Source: Bradyrhizobium centrolobii
GTDB lineage: Bacteria > Pseudomonadota > Alphaproteobacteria > Rhizobiales > Xanthobacteraceae
Length of the DNA stretch: 64,000 nt
NCBI RefSeq assembly: GCF_001641635.1
Contig: NZ_LUUB01000106.1
Location: forward strand, 1 to 64,000
Direction: 5' to 3'
Shown one piece after another: positions 24,647 to 34,011 of the stretch (its first letter is position 1; each line of letters begins with the position of its first letter). The notes below the pieces were generated by a model. It saw nothing but the letters and a program-made list of their open reading frames with translations, was not told the DNA's origin and ran no database searches. Made by a program: the position numbers and the translations under genes.

Positions 24647-24980
24647 ATGTACGAAATTCGTACCGTCGACACGGGGGATGAGGACATTGCGGAGACCTTG
24701 ACCGATCTGCATCGGCTGACGTTCTTCGACGGGGCTGCCATGCCGCGGTTCGATTTGGGGGCATGGTGGTTCGCATGTCGTGGCGATGAGGCGGTGGCTT
24801 TCGCCGGCGTCGCGCCTTCGACGCATGTGAGGAACAGCGGATACTTCTGTCGGGTCGGCGTATTACGCTCGCATTGGGGGCACGGCTCCAGCTCAGGCTG
24901 ATGCGAGCCCTTGAGGCGAGGGGGCGACGTATCGGATGGGACAGATGCGCTCTATTGGCGAAAGTGGCTGAGATGAGCAG
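24647..24980 (+). pseudogene. Truncated and frameshifted GNAT acetyltransferase
   Basis: From ATG 24647 the frame gives MYEIRTVDTGDEDIAETLTD ... VGVLRSHWGHG and stops at 24901. The next frame continues LQLRLMRALEARGRRIGWD, then jumps to ALYWRKW, so the part that normally separates these is deleted. The acetyl-CoA loop is thus broken. Confidence 0.7.
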
Positions 24981-25075
24981 ACGGTGGGGTCTTGTTTCCG
25001 TATCGCGGAAAGCCGGTCCGCTGTAGCCGGCGCGAACAACTCGTTGGCCTTGCGTGACTAAGGATTACCATCTTG

Positions 25076-25114
25076 AAGAGGCCCGACAGCTTGATGGCTG
25101 CCGGGCCTCTTTTG
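25076..25114 (+). terminator. Strong intrinsic terminator
   Basis: agaggcccgacagc, loop, gctgccgggcctct, then tttt. It lies 110 bases upstream of the CoA-transferase start and marks the border between the decayed zone and the catabolic block. Confidence 0.8.
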
Positions 25115-25223
25115 CGTTTTCAAACCGACCAAGCCGAGGCACTTGCGAAGTTGGCGACGCCGGGCTTTAAGTTTCCCATGCAAGAAATTCGGCGAGCACA
25201 AGCCGATGTAGGGAGCGCTGCCC

Positions 25224-26492
25224 ATGTCCACCAAGCCTCAATTGCCGGAACGTTCACCGCGGGCGACGGGAGGGCCCAGCGCACTTGATGGCCTCCTGGT
25301 CGTGGATTTCACGCGGGTGGTTGCTGGTCCGGCCTGCACGCAGACGCTTGGGGACTTCGGAGCGAACGTCATCAAGATCGAAAATCCGGATGGCGGTGAC
25401 GACACGCGTGCCTATGAGCACGCCGAAATCGGAGGCGAAAGCGCTGCCTATCTCAGCTTGAACCGCAACAAGCGCGGCATTGCGCTCGACTTTGGTGTGC
25501 CGGAGGCGCGCGAGGTCGCGCGGGATCTGATCCGCAAGGCGGATGTGGTCGTCGAGAATTTCTCGAGTGGGGTCATGAAGAAATTCGGCCTCGACTATGA
25601 GGCGGTGGCGCCGGCCAATCCCCGGCTGGTCTACTGCTCGATCTCGGCCTACGGACGCAGCGGACCGTTTGCCTCGCGTCCCGGTTTCGATCCCATCACC
25701 CAGGCAGAAAGCGGCTTCATGTCGCTCAACGGGTTCGCGGACGGCCCCGCGGTCCGCACCGGCCCGCCCATCGTCGACATGGCAACGGGCATGGCCGCAT
25801 GCAATGCGATCCTGCTGGCCCTGCTGGCACGGGACCGGCTTGGCCGCGGGCAGCATGTCGAGGTTGCTCTGTTCGACATCGCGATGGCGATGACCGGCTT
25901 CTATGGCATGGCCTATCTGATCAACGGTCAGAACCCCGGACGGTTCGGCAACTCGCCGAGCGGATCTCCCACGGTCGGCGTCTATGAGGCATCGGACGGG
26001 CCGCTCTATATGGCCTGCGCCAACGATCGGCTCTATCGCCGGCTGGTGGTCGAGGTGCTGAACCGGTCTGATCTCATCACCGATCCGCAGTTCGCCACAC
26101 GGAAGGCACGGTCAGAAAACAAGGAACTCCTGCGTGCGGCCATCGCGGAGGTCTTTGCAAGCGACAGCCTCGAGAACTGGATGGCGAAGATGAAGCTCGC
26201 CAACATTCCGGTCGGCTATCTCCGCACCGTCGAGGAGGGATTCAATGCGCCCGAGGCGCGCGAGCGCCAGCGCTTGAGCCGGATTCCGCATCGCACGGCA
26301 GAATGGGTGCCCAACATCGAGTCGCCGATCACGATGAGTGTGACCGGGGCGGTTGATCCCGTTGCCGCGCCGCTGTTGGGCGAGCATACTGAGAACGTCT
26401 TGCGGGAGACGCTTGGCTATGACGAGCGGCGGATCGGGGAGCTGGTCCAGAAGGGCGCTTTTGGTTCGCGCAAAGTCCCGACGTCGGTCTGA
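25224..26492 (+). CDS. CaiB/BaiF family (class III) CoA-transferase
   Basis: A 422-residue enzyme that moves CoA between carboxylic acids. Family motifs are LLVVDFTRVVAGPACTQTLG then DFGANVIKIENPDGGDDTR (with the catalytic Asp expected in the HADVVVENFSSGVMKKFGLD-type region, here RKADVVVENFSSGVMKKFGL), and ISAYGRSGPFASRPGFDPIT. Full length. First gene of the plus-strand run that also encodes a two-component monooxygenase, so it may activate a hydroxylated acid or its degradation product. Confidence 0.9.
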   Translation: MSTKPQLPERSPRATGGPSALDGLLVVDFTRVVAGPACTQTLGDFGANVIKIENPDGGDDTRAYEHAEIGGESAAYLSLNRNKRGIALDFGVPEAREVARDLIRKADVVVENFSSGVMKKFGLDYEAVAPANPRLVYCSISAYGRSGPFASRPGFDPITQAESGFMSLNGFADGPAVRTGPPIVDMATGMAACNAILLALLARDRLGRGQHVEVALFDIAMAMTGFYGMAYLINGQNPGRFGNSPSGSPTVGVYEASDGPLYMACANDRLYRRLVVEVLNRSDLITDPQFATRKARSENKELLRAAIAEVFASDSLENWMAKMKLANIPVGYLRTVEEGFNAPEARERQRLSRIPHRTAEWVPNIESPITMSVTGAVDPVAAPLLGEHTENVLRETLGYDERRIGELVQKGAFGSRKVPTSV

Positions 26493-26600
26493 ACAGCGCA
26501 CTTGCCCTGATTGCAGGCAGTGGTTTGCGTAGCGTTAACCCTGCGTCAGCTTGATTTGGTGAGGTTCCCGCCGCATAAATATCTCGAAGCGAGGGACAAG

Positions 26601-27830
26601 ATGGCGCCTGGTCAAAAGCCGAGCACGGGCCAGCCCGCGGGGCCGGATACCAACGAGCGCGCCTACGCGACAATGATCGCAAGCGCCCGGGCGCTCCTGC
26701 CGCAATTGCGCGAGCGCGCGGCCCGGACCGAAGAGCTGCGGCACCTGCCGCCGGAGACCGAGCAGGATCTGCACGAGGCCGGCCTGTTTCGGATGCTCCA
26801 GCCCAAGCGAGTCGGCGGCGCCGAGCTGGATTATGTTGCCCTGATCGACTGCGCCGACCTGCTCGGCCAGGCGGATGCATCCGTTGCCTGGAATCTTGGA
26901 AATCTGGCAAGCCACCACTGGATGCTCGGCATGTTCGAGCCGAAGGCGCAGGATCTGGTCTGGGGCAAGGATCCGGACACGCTGATTGCGTCGTCGTTCA
27001 TCTTTCCCGCCGGCCGAGCCAGGAAGGTAGAAGGTGGATACCGGCTGCACGGAAGCTGGTCGTTCTCGTCGGGCGTTGCCTCCTCTGAATGGAACATGCT
27101 CGCAAGCATCGTCTCTTCCGACGATGAGGCGGACGGCATCGAATACCGGATCTTTCTGCTCCCCAAAGGCGACTACAGGGTTCTCGATACCTGGAATGTC
27201 GCCGGGCTGCGCGGAACCGGCTCATGCGACGTCGAAGTCAGGGACGCCTTCGTCGCCGAGCACATGACGGTCGCCGTCGGCGACCTCGCTGGCGGCCGCA
27301 CGCCGGGAAGCAGGGTCAATCCCAATCCGCTGTACACGCTACCCGTGTTTTCGCTGTTTCCCTACGTCTTGTCCGGCGTCGCGCTTGGTAATGCGCAGGC
27401 ATGTCTGGACGATTATGTCGAAGTCGTCCGGCATCGCATATCGACCTACAACCGCGCCAAGCTGAGCGACTTCCAAAGCACCCAGGTCAAGATCGCAGAA
27501 GCCTCGGCCAAGATCGACGCTGCGCGTCGGATCATGCGTTCGGCCTGTGTCGAGGCCATGGAGGATGCGCGGCGTGGCTCTATTCCCGACATGGCCGTCA
27601 AGACCAGGTATCGGCGCGACGGCGCCTTCTCGGTCAATCTGTGCACCGACGCGGTCTCGATGTTGTTTGCCGCGAGCGGAGCGCGCGGCTTGTTTACGAC
27701 GGGAGTGCTGCAACGGCAGTTCCGTGATGCACACGCGATCAACTCGCATCTCGCGTTCAACTTCGATGCGGCCGGGACCAACTATGGACGCGTGGCGCTG
27801 GGCCTGCCGTCCGAGAATCTCACGTTGTGA
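26601..27830 (+). CDS. Flavin-dependent monooxygenase, oxygenase component (acyl-CoA dehydrogenase fold, HsaA/HpaB-like)
   Basis: A 409-residue protein with the acyl-CoA dehydrogenase fold of group D flavin hydroxylases: GLFRMLQPKRVGGAELDYVA, ASVAWNLGNLASHHWML, GGYRLHGSWSFSSGVASSEW, WNVAGLRGTGSCDVEVRDAF. The GLRGTGSxD pattern and the missing catalytic Glu of true dehydrogenases suit a reduced-flavin hydroxylase. ATG at 26601 is preferred; the ORF extends to 26511 without homology. A flavin reductase gene follows 9 bases after its stop, which makes a two-component system. Phenolic or heteroaromatic substrate likely. Confidence 0.85.
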   Translation: MAPGQKPSTGQPAGPDTNERAYATMIASARALLPQLRERAARTEELRHLPPETEQDLHEAGLFRMLQPKRVGGAELDYVALIDCADLLGQADASVAWNLGNLASHHWMLGMFEPKAQDLVWGKDPDTLIASSFIFPAGRARKVEGGYRLHGSWSFSSGVASSEWNMLASIVSSDDEADGIEYRIFLLPKGDYRVLDTWNVAGLRGTGSCDVEVRDAFVAEHMTVAVGDLAGGRTPGSRVNPNPLYTLPVFSLFPYVLSGVALGNAQACLDDYVEVVRHRISTYNRAKLSDFQSTQVKIAEASAKIDAARRIMRSACVEAMEDARRGSIPDMAVKTRYRRDGAFSVNLCTDAVSMLFAASGARGLFTTGVLQRQFRDAHAINSHLAFNFDAAGTNYGRVALGLPSENLTL

Positions 27831-27839
27831 GGCCGGTCG

Positions 27840-28403
27840 ATGAATGATCTACCAAAGCATCCGGCCGTACCCGATCCCGCCAACGAATTTGCGAGCGACA
27901 ACTCGCCGATCGATCCCCGCGATTTCCGCAATGCGCTCGGCACCTACGCAACGGGCGTGACGATTATCACGGCTGCAGCTCCGGACGGCAAACCCTATGG
28001 TTTGACGTGCAACTCGTTCGCCTCGGTCTCCCTGAATCCGCCTTTGGTTCTCTGGAGCCTCGTTGTCTATTCCTCGAGCCTGACCGTGTTTCAGAACGCC
28101 AGCCATTTCACCGTCAACGTGCTTGGCGCTTCGCAGCAGGCGCTTGCGAACAAATTCGCCAATTCCTCCGACGACAAGTTTACCGGCGTCGACTGGACCC
28201 CCGGGCTCGGCAATGCTCCGGTTCTCACCGAAAGCGTCGCCAATTTTCAATGCCGTTCCGTCAATCGGTACTATGGCGGCGATCACGTGATCTTTCTGGG
28301 CGCCGTCGAGGCCTACGCCTACAATTCGAAAGAGTCGCTGCTCTTTGCGCGAGGAACGTATGGCCGGTTCATCACCGACGATGAACGCAAAAAATCACCA
28401 TGA
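27840..28403 (+). CDS. Flavin reductase, partner of the monooxygenase
   Basis: A 187-residue flavin reductase of the HpaC/HsaB type: FRNALGTYATGVTIITAAAP, GLTCNSFASVSLNPPLVLWS, FTVNVLGASQQALANKFA, GGDHVIFLGAVEAYAY. It supplies reduced FMN or FAD to the oxygenase encoded just upstream. It is convergent with the beta-hydroxyacid dehydrogenase gene. Confidence 0.9.
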   Translation: MNDLPKHPAVPDPANEFASDNSPIDPRDFRNALGTYATGVTIITAAAPDGKPYGLTCNSFASVSLNPPLVLWSLVVYSSSLTVFQNASHFTVNVLGASQQALANKFANSSDDKFTGVDWTPGLGNAPVLTESVANFQCRSVNRYYGGDHVIFLGAVEAYAYNSKESLLFARGTYGRFITDDERKKSP

Positions 28404-28414
28404 GACACGTCGAC

Positions 28415-29323
28415 TCAGCGATCCGCCGCCGAAAGCTTGTAGATCTCCAGGGCGTCCGCATCGGCGCCTCGTGCGGATTTAGCCAGCCTGAAAAGCTGAC
28501 CTGCCAGCGTGGCCATCGGCACGGGCGTTGATGTTGCCTGGGCGACGTCGGCGATTGTGTCGAGATCCTTGAGCATCGTCGCGATGTGGCCGAGCGGCGG
28601 CGAGTGGATGCCCTGAACCATCCGCGGCACAAAGAGCTGAAGCGGAATCGAATCCGCAAAGCCGCCGGCGAGCGCCTCGGGCAACCGGCCGGCGTCGATT
28701 CCGGCGTTCACGGCAAGGCGCGTCGCCTCTGCAAGGACGGCCATCGCGCATCCGACGATCACCTGATTGCAGAGCTTCGTGGTCTGGCCCGCTCCCGTTG
28801 GGCCCATGTGGGTGAACCTGCGCGCCATCGCCAGCACGTAAGGCCGGACCCTCTCGATATCGCCGGCTTCTCCGCCGGCCATGATCGCAAGCGTTCCTTC
28901 CTCCGCGCCCTTGGTGCCGCCCGATACCGGCGCGTCGATCCAGCCCGCGCCGTTCGCAGCTTTCAGACGGCCGGCCAGGTCGCGTGCGGCATCCGGATGG
29001 ATCGAGGAGAAATCGACCACGAGCTTGCCTGCGCCGGGTGCCGCTGCAAGTCCCTCAGGACCGAAGATCACCTCTTCCACGGCAGCGGCATCCGTCACGC
29101 ACATGAAGACAATGTCCGAGCTCGCCAGGACGTCGTGCGGCGTGGTTGCGCTTCTGGCGCCGGCCTCGACGAGCGGGGTTACCTTGCCCTGCGAGCGGTT
29201 CCAGACGGTGACCTGATAACCGGCATCGAGCAGGCGCCGGGTCATGGGTGTCCCCATAAGACCGAGGCCGATATAGCCGAGCCTTTCGACGCTCTGCGGG
29301 TTTGCTCTGCTCGGTTCAGCCAT
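28415..29323 (-). CDS. NAD(P)-dependent beta-hydroxyacid dehydrogenase (HIBADH family)
   Basis: A 302-residue enzyme with the Rossmann motif LGYIGLGLMGTPMTRRLLDA near the N-terminus, substrate motif DAPVSGGTKGAEEGTLAIMA, and the catalytic lysine region GPTGAGQTTKLCNQVIVGCA. It oxidises 3-hydroxyisobutyrate-, tartronate semialdehyde- or glyoxylate-type compounds. ATG at 29323 is preferred. It is divergent from the ABC transporter SBP gene, with a 178-base gap between. Confidence 0.85.
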   Translation of the reverse strand: MAEPSRANPQSVERLGYIGLGLMGTPMTRRLLDAGYQVTVWNRSQGKVTPLVEAGARSATTPHDVLASSDIVFMCVTDAAAVEEVIFGPEGLAAAPGAGKLVVDFSSIHPDAARDLAGRLKAANGAGWIDAPVSGGTKGAEEGTLAIMAGGEAGDIERVRPYVLAMARRFTHMGPTGAGQTTKLCNQVIVGCAMAVLAEATRLAVNAGIDAGRLPEALAGGFADSIPLQLFVPRMVQGIHSPPLGHIATMLKDLDTIADVAQATSTPVPMATLAGQLFRLAKSARGADADALEIYKLSAADR

Positions 29324-29501
29324 TGGTTGCCTCCTTCTGTCGCAGCGCACTGCCGCGCGACCGCGGCGCTACCATACATCGCAGAGCTTGCGGGGAAATC
29401 GGGCCGGCGTGCATGGCTTGCCTGATTGTTTGAACCATGAAACATTTGGGTCGGTCGGGTTGGGTGGCGCCAGTCGGTGCCGGAGCAGCGGAGTGGGCAC
29501 G

Positions 29502-30485
29502 ATGCGAACCGTTTCGACGTGGATCCTGGCATTGGGGGCGGCAGCGGCCGTGACAGCGGGCGCAGGCCCCTCGCAGGCGCAGCAGACGATCCGCGTCGGC
29601 TGGACGATCCCGGCCGAGGAGTCCAAGTACTGGATGATGCGCAGGCCAGCCGAATTTCCCGATATCGGCAAGACCTACAACATCGAATGGACCCAATTCC
29701 AGGGCACCGCGCCGATGACGCAGGCGCTCGCGGCCGGCGCGCTGGATTGCGCGACGCAGGCGCCACTCTCGCTCGCCAATGGCGTGGTCGGCGGCAATCT
29801 CAAGGCCTACATCGTGGCGCAGCATGTCTTCGAGAAGCCCGGCGGGTTCTCGGTCTACTGGGCCGTCATGGACGACTCGCCGATCAAGACGATCGCCGAC
29901 CTCAAGGGCAAAACGGTCGGCATTTCCGTGATCGGAGGCGGCACGCAAGGGCCGTTCAATATGCTCCTGAAACAGAACGGCGTCGATCCGGCCAAGGACA
30001 TCAAGCTGGTCGAGGTCGGATTTGCCGTCTCCGAGGATGCGCTGCGCCAGGGCCGGGTGGATGCGGTCAACATGAACCAGCCGTTTGCCGCGCGCGCGGA
30101 AGCAAAGGGTGGCACGCGTAAACTGTTCTCGCTGTCGCAGGCCATGCCGAACATCGTGCACATTCTGGAAGCCTGCCGTGCTGATTTCGTCGACAAGAAC
30201 CCGGAACTGGTGAAGGCCTATGTGCGCGATATCACCTCAGGGATGAAGAAGGCGCTGGCGAACCGCGAAGAGACCGTGAAGGTGGTCTCGGAGGTTTTGA
30301 AGGCGCCCATTCCGGTGCTCGAGACCTATCTGCTCAAGGACAATGATTTCGGCCGCGACCCTGGCGCCGCGCCGAACTTTCCCGCTATCCAGAAGATGCT
30401 GGACATCTACGCGGAGACGGGAATGTTGCCGAAACTGGATGTCGCGCAGTTCAAGCACCCGACGATCGTCGCGCCGATGCAATAG
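29502..30485 (+). CDS. NitT/TauT-type ABC transporter substrate-binding protein
   Basis: A 327-residue periplasmic protein with a signal peptide (MRTVSTWILALGAAAAVTAGAGPSQAQ, split by Gly/Ala). Its body matches SsuA/TauA-like proteins: TIRVGWTIPAEESKYWMMRR, DCATQAPLSLANGVVGGNLK, ADLKGKTVGISVIGGGTQGP, EDALRQGRVDAVNMNQPFAA. The ligands of this family include nitrate, taurine, sulfonates and aromatic acids. An ATPase and two permeases of the same type follow after the dehydratase gene. Confidence 0.88.
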   Translation: MRTVSTWILALGAAAAVTAGAGPSQAQQTIRVGWTIPAEESKYWMMRRPAEFPDIGKTYNIEWTQFQGTAPMTQALAAGALDCATQAPLSLANGVVGGNLKAYIVAQHVFEKPGGFSVYWAVMDDSPIKTIADLKGKTVGISVIGGGTQGPFNMLLKQNGVDPAKDIKLVEVGFAVSEDALRQGRVDAVNMNQPFAARAEAKGGTRKLFSLSQAMPNIVHILEACRADFVDKNPELVKAYVRDITSGMKKALANREETVKVVSEVLKAPIPVLETYLLKDNDFGRDPGAAPNFPAIQKMLDIYAETGMLPKLDVAQFKHPTIVAPMQ

Positions 30486-30562
30486 GCGATCAGACCGTTC
30501 GTTGATCAAGGAGATCGCGACGTCCCGACATATCCGGGACGTCGCATGAAGATGATGCACGT

Positions 30563-32257
30563 ATGAAGAAATTGCGATCACGAGTCACGAGAGACGGCCT
30601 TGACCGGGCGCCACATCGCGCGTTCATGCGTGCGATGGGGCTGGACGACGCGGCTCTTGCCAAGCCGATGGTGGGCGTCGTCAGCATGAAGGGCGAGCAG
30701 ACGCCCTGCAACATGACCCATGACTTCCAGGTAGACGCGGCCAAGGCCGGGATCGAGGAAGCCGGTGGTACGCCGCGCGAGTTTTCGACCGTGTCGGTGT
30801 CCGACGGCATCAGCATGAATCACGAGGGGATGAAGTTCTCCTTGTTTTCGCGCGAGCTGATCGCCGACTCGATTGAGGCTGTCGTCCATGGCCTCGCTTA
30901 CGATGCGCTGATCGGGTTCGGCGGCTGCGACAAGACGCTGCCCGGGGTGATGATGGGAATGGTTCGCTGCAACGTGCCATCCATCTTCATCTATGGCGGC
31001 AGCGCGCTGCCGGGTCGTCTCGACGGGCGGACACTGACCGTGCTCGACTCATATGAAGCCGTCGGCAGCTTCATGACCGGGGAGCTCGACGGAGTTACGC
31101 TCGAACGGATCGAGCGCGCTTGCTTGCCGACCATCGGATCTTGCGCCGGCCAGTTCACCGCGAACACGATGGGGATGGTGTCTGAGGCGATGGGCCTCAC
31201 CCTTCCCAACGTCTCGATGGTGCCAGGCGTCTACGCCGAACGCGCGCAGATCTCGCGACGCGCTGGCCGGCTGGTCATGGAGATGCTGGAACGCGGAGGG
31301 CCGCTGCCGCGCGACATCGTGACGCGGAAATCCCTGGAGAACGGCGCCGCGATCGTCGCTGCAACTGGCGGCTCGACCAATGCCGCTTTGCATTTGCCGG
31401 CGATCGCGAACGAAGCCGGCATCTCGCTCACGATCGATGATGTCGGCGAGGTCTTTGCCAGAACGCCGCTGATCGGAAATCTGCGGCCCGGGGGCAAGTA
31501 CACGGCGAAGGACGTGTACGATATCGGCGGCGCGGCTGTCGTGATCCGTGAGCTGATTCAAGGTGGGCACATCGATGGCAGCTGCCTGACCGTCACTGGG
31601 CGTACGATCGCCGAAGAATATGGCGCGGCCAATGCGCCCGATGGCGAGGTCGTCCATCCGGCACGTGCGCCGATCATGCCCGATGGCGGCGTGGCAGTGC
31701 TGAAAGGAAGCCTTTGTCCCGACGGCGCGGTGATCAAGGTCGCAGGACTGAAGAGCCAGTTTTTCGAAGGTGTGGCACGCGTTTTTGAGGACGAGGAGTC
31801 CTGCGTCGAAGCCGTGCGCAAGCGCAGCTACAAGGCGGGTGAGGTTTTGGTGATCCGCAATGAAGGGCCGGTCGGCGGTCCCGGCATGCGCGAGATGCTC
31901 GGCGTCACTGCGCTGATCTATGGACAGGGCATGGGCGAAAAGGTTGCCTTGATCACGGATGGGCGGTTCTCTGGCGCGACTCGCGGCATGTGCATCGGCT
32001 ACGTGTCTCCTGAAGCCTTCGTGGGAGGCCCGTTGGCGCTTGTTCGCGAAGGTGACAGGATCCGGATTGACGCGGCCGGCCGCCGCATGGATCTGCTGGT
32101 CGACGAGCAGGAACTCGCGGCGCGACAACGGGATTGGAAACCGCGGCCGCCACGCCATCGGGCCGGAGCGCTTGCGAAGTACGCGCGGCTGGTTGGACAG
32201 GCTCCGGGTGGCGCCGTTACGCATGAGGGCCCGGCAGAATGGCCTTGGTTCGAATGA
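30563..32257 (+). CDS. IlvD/Edd family dehydratase
   Basis: A 564-residue iron-sulfur dehydratase. Cluster cysteines are in GEQTPCNMTHD, GFGGCDKTLPGVMMGM and PTIGSCAGQFTANTMGMVSE, and the C-terminal motif is VALITDGRFSGATRGMCIGY. It is related to dihydroxyacid and aldonate dehydratases. A housekeeping ilvD would normally not lie inside a transporter operon, so a role in sugar-acid or catabolic hydroxyacid dehydration is more likely. It is flanked by SBP and ATPase genes of one importer. Confidence 0.9.
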   Translation: MKKLRSRVTRDGLDRAPHRAFMRAMGLDDAALAKPMVGVVSMKGEQTPCNMTHDFQVDAAKAGIEEAGGTPREFSTVSVSDGISMNHEGMKFSLFSRELIADSIEAVVHGLAYDALIGFGGCDKTLPGVMMGMVRCNVPSIFIYGGSALPGRLDGRTLTVLDSYEAVGSFMTGELDGVTLERIERACLPTIGSCAGQFTANTMGMVSEAMGLTLPNVSMVPGVYAERAQISRRAGRLVMEMLERGGPLPRDIVTRKSLENGAAIVAATGGSTNAALHLPAIANEAGISLTIDDVGEVFARTPLIGNLRPGGKYTAKDVYDIGGAAVVIRELIQGGHIDGSCLTVTGRTIAEEYGAANAPDGEVVHPARAPIMPDGGVAVLKGSLCPDGAVIKVAGLKSQFFEGVARVFEDEESCVEAVRKRSYKAGEVLVIRNEGPVGGPGMREMLGVTALIYGQGMGEKVALITDGRFSGATRGMCIGYVSPEAFVGGPLALVREGDRIRIDAAGRRMDLLVDEQELAARQRDWKPRPPRHRAGALAKYARLVGQAPGGAVTHEGPAEWPWFE

Positions 32258-32413
32258 CGCGTCGCGCTCCCCGCGGAAACAGTGACTCGTTTGGCAGGTT
32301 TCTTGCTAAGCTCGTGCCGCTGAAGGAGGACATTCAGCAGGCCGGTCGCGCGATATTCGCACGTAAGTGAGGCGAGAGACGGGATGAAGGTGCCGCCTTC
32401 GAGATCGAGCGAA

Positions 32414-33229
32414 ATGACGGAGCCCGTGGCGATACGAAAGGCGGCTTCTGCGATCATCGAGATCGACCGCGTCTCGCAGATATTCCAGACGTCGGCGCGC
32501 AAGGATCATCTGGCACTATCGGACATCTCCCTGACGATCGACGAGGGAGCCTTCGTCTCCATCCTGGGTCCGTCCGGCTGCGGCAAGTCCACGCTGCTTT
32601 ACATCGTCGGCGGCTTCGTCAGCCCTACCGATGGCGCGGCGAAGATGAAGGGGAAGACGATCACCGGGCCAGGCCCGGATCGCGGACCGGTGTTTCAGGA
32701 ATTTGCGCTGTTTCCATGGAAGACGGTGCTGGGCAATGTGATGTACGGGCCGCGTCAGCAACGGGTGCGGGCTAGCGAGGCGGAAGCGCAGAGCCGCGGG
32801 CTGATCGAGATGGTCGGTCTCAAGGGATACGAGAACTTCTATCCCAAGGAACTCTCGGGCGGCATGAAGCAGCGCGTCGCGCTGGCCCGAACGCTCGCTT
32901 ATCATCCGGAAGTCCTGCTGATGGACGAGCCGTTCGGCGCGCTTGACGCTCATACCCGAACGCGCCTGCAGAACGACCTGCTGAACATCTGGGAACGCGA
33001 CCGCAAGACCGTGTTATTCGTGACTCATTCGGTCGACGAAGCCGTCTTTCTGTCGGACAAGGTCGTGATGATGTCGAAGTCTCCCGGCCGCATTCGGCAG
33101 GTCATCGACGTCGATCTGCCAAGGCCGCGCCGCCGCAACGAGCTATTGCTCGAACCGCGCTACCAAAAATACGTCGTCGATATCGAGCGCATGTTCGACG
33201 AGAGCGACGAAGCCGGATCGACCTCATGA
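32414..33229 (+). CDS. NitT/TauT-type ABC transporter ATPase
   Basis: A 271-residue ATPase with Walker A GPSGCGKST, Q-loop PVFQEFALFPWKTVLGNV, signature LSGGMKQRVALART, and Walker B VLLMDEPFGALD. The FPWKTV element is typical of the nitrate/sulfonate/taurine group. ATG at 32414 is chosen. It overlaps the first permease gene by 4 bases. Confidence 0.92.
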   Translation: MTEPVAIRKAASAIIEIDRVSQIFQTSARKDHLALSDISLTIDEGAFVSILGPSGCGKSTLLYIVGGFVSPTDGAAKMKGKTITGPGPDRGPVFQEFALFPWKTVLGNVMYGPRQQRVRASEAEAQSRGLIEMVGLKGYENFYPKELSGGMKQRVALARTLAYHPEVLLMDEPFGALDAHTRTRLQNDLLNIWERDRKTVLFVTHSVDEAVFLSDKVVMMSKSPGRIRQVIDVDLPRPRRRNELLLEPRYQKYVVDIERMFDESDEAGSTS

Positions 33230-34011
33230 TGCCGCCGACCGCCCTAGTCCGACGTGCTGCTCCGGTGCTTGCCTGCATCGGGGTGCTCGCGCTGTGGCAG
33301 GTCGCCGCTCTGGCATTGAAGAACGACAGCTTTCCGACCGCGGTCGAGGCGATGCGCGCGATCCCGGCTATCCTCGGTGACAAGGAAGCGCTGATCAACA
33401 TCATGGCATCGCTCCGCCGCATGGCGATCGGGTTTGGCGTGGCCGTGCTTGTCTCGATCCCGCTGGGCCTCATGATGGGCCGCAGCCGGGCGGTTGCAGC
33501 TTTCTTCAACCCACTCCTGATGGTGATCTACCCTGTGCCGAAGGCGGCGCTGATGCCGATCATCATGTTGTGGCTGGGTGTGGGCGACATCACGAAGACG
33601 CTGGTTATCTTCCTCGGCGTCAGCCTCCCGGTCATCTATCACAGCTTCGAGGGCGCCAAGGCGGTTGAGGAGAAGATGCTGTGGTCAGGAGCGGCGATGG
33701 GGCTTTCCGCCATCCAGCGTATGGTCAGGATCGTTCTGCCGGCAGCGCTGCCGGAGATCCTGACCGGGTGCCGCACCGGGCTCGTGCTGGCACTGATCAC
33801 GATGATCACCAGTGAGATGATCGCCCGTCAGTCCGGGGCCGGCAACATCCTCTTCAATGCGCTCGACATGGGGCAATACGACACCGTCTTCGCGATGATC
33901 ATCATTGTGGGAGCGATGGGAATTGGCCTTGATGCGATATTCGAGCGCGTCCGCGCGAGGCTCGTGCGCTGGTCTGAGCCTCAGTTCGATATGCCGCTGA
34001 GCTTCTCATGA
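33226..34011 (+). CDS. NitT/TauT-type ABC transporter permease 1
   Basis: A 261-residue membrane protein with about six helices and the permease loop EKMLWSGAAMGLSAIQRMVR IVLPAALPEILTGCRTGLVL (EAA motif). It overlaps both flanking genes by 4 bases, which means a tightly coupled operon. Confidence 0.9.
   Translation: MMPPTALVRRAAPVLACIGVLALWQVAALALKNDSFPTAVEAMRAIPAILGDKEALINIMASLRRMAIGFGVAVLVSIPLGLMMGRSRAVAAFFNPLLMVIYPVPKAALMPIIMLWLGVGDITKTLVIFLGVSLPVIYHSFEGAKAVEEKMLWSGAAMGLSAIQRMVRIVLPAALPEILTGCRTGLVLALITMITSEMIARQSGAGNILFNALDMGQYDTVFAMIIIVGAMGIGLDAIFERVRARLVRWSEPQFDMPLSFS

Noticed and set aside
30578..32224. Long minus-strand frames opposite the IlvD/Edd gene
   Set aside because: Shadow frames; the plus-strand gene carries all iron-sulfur motifs.
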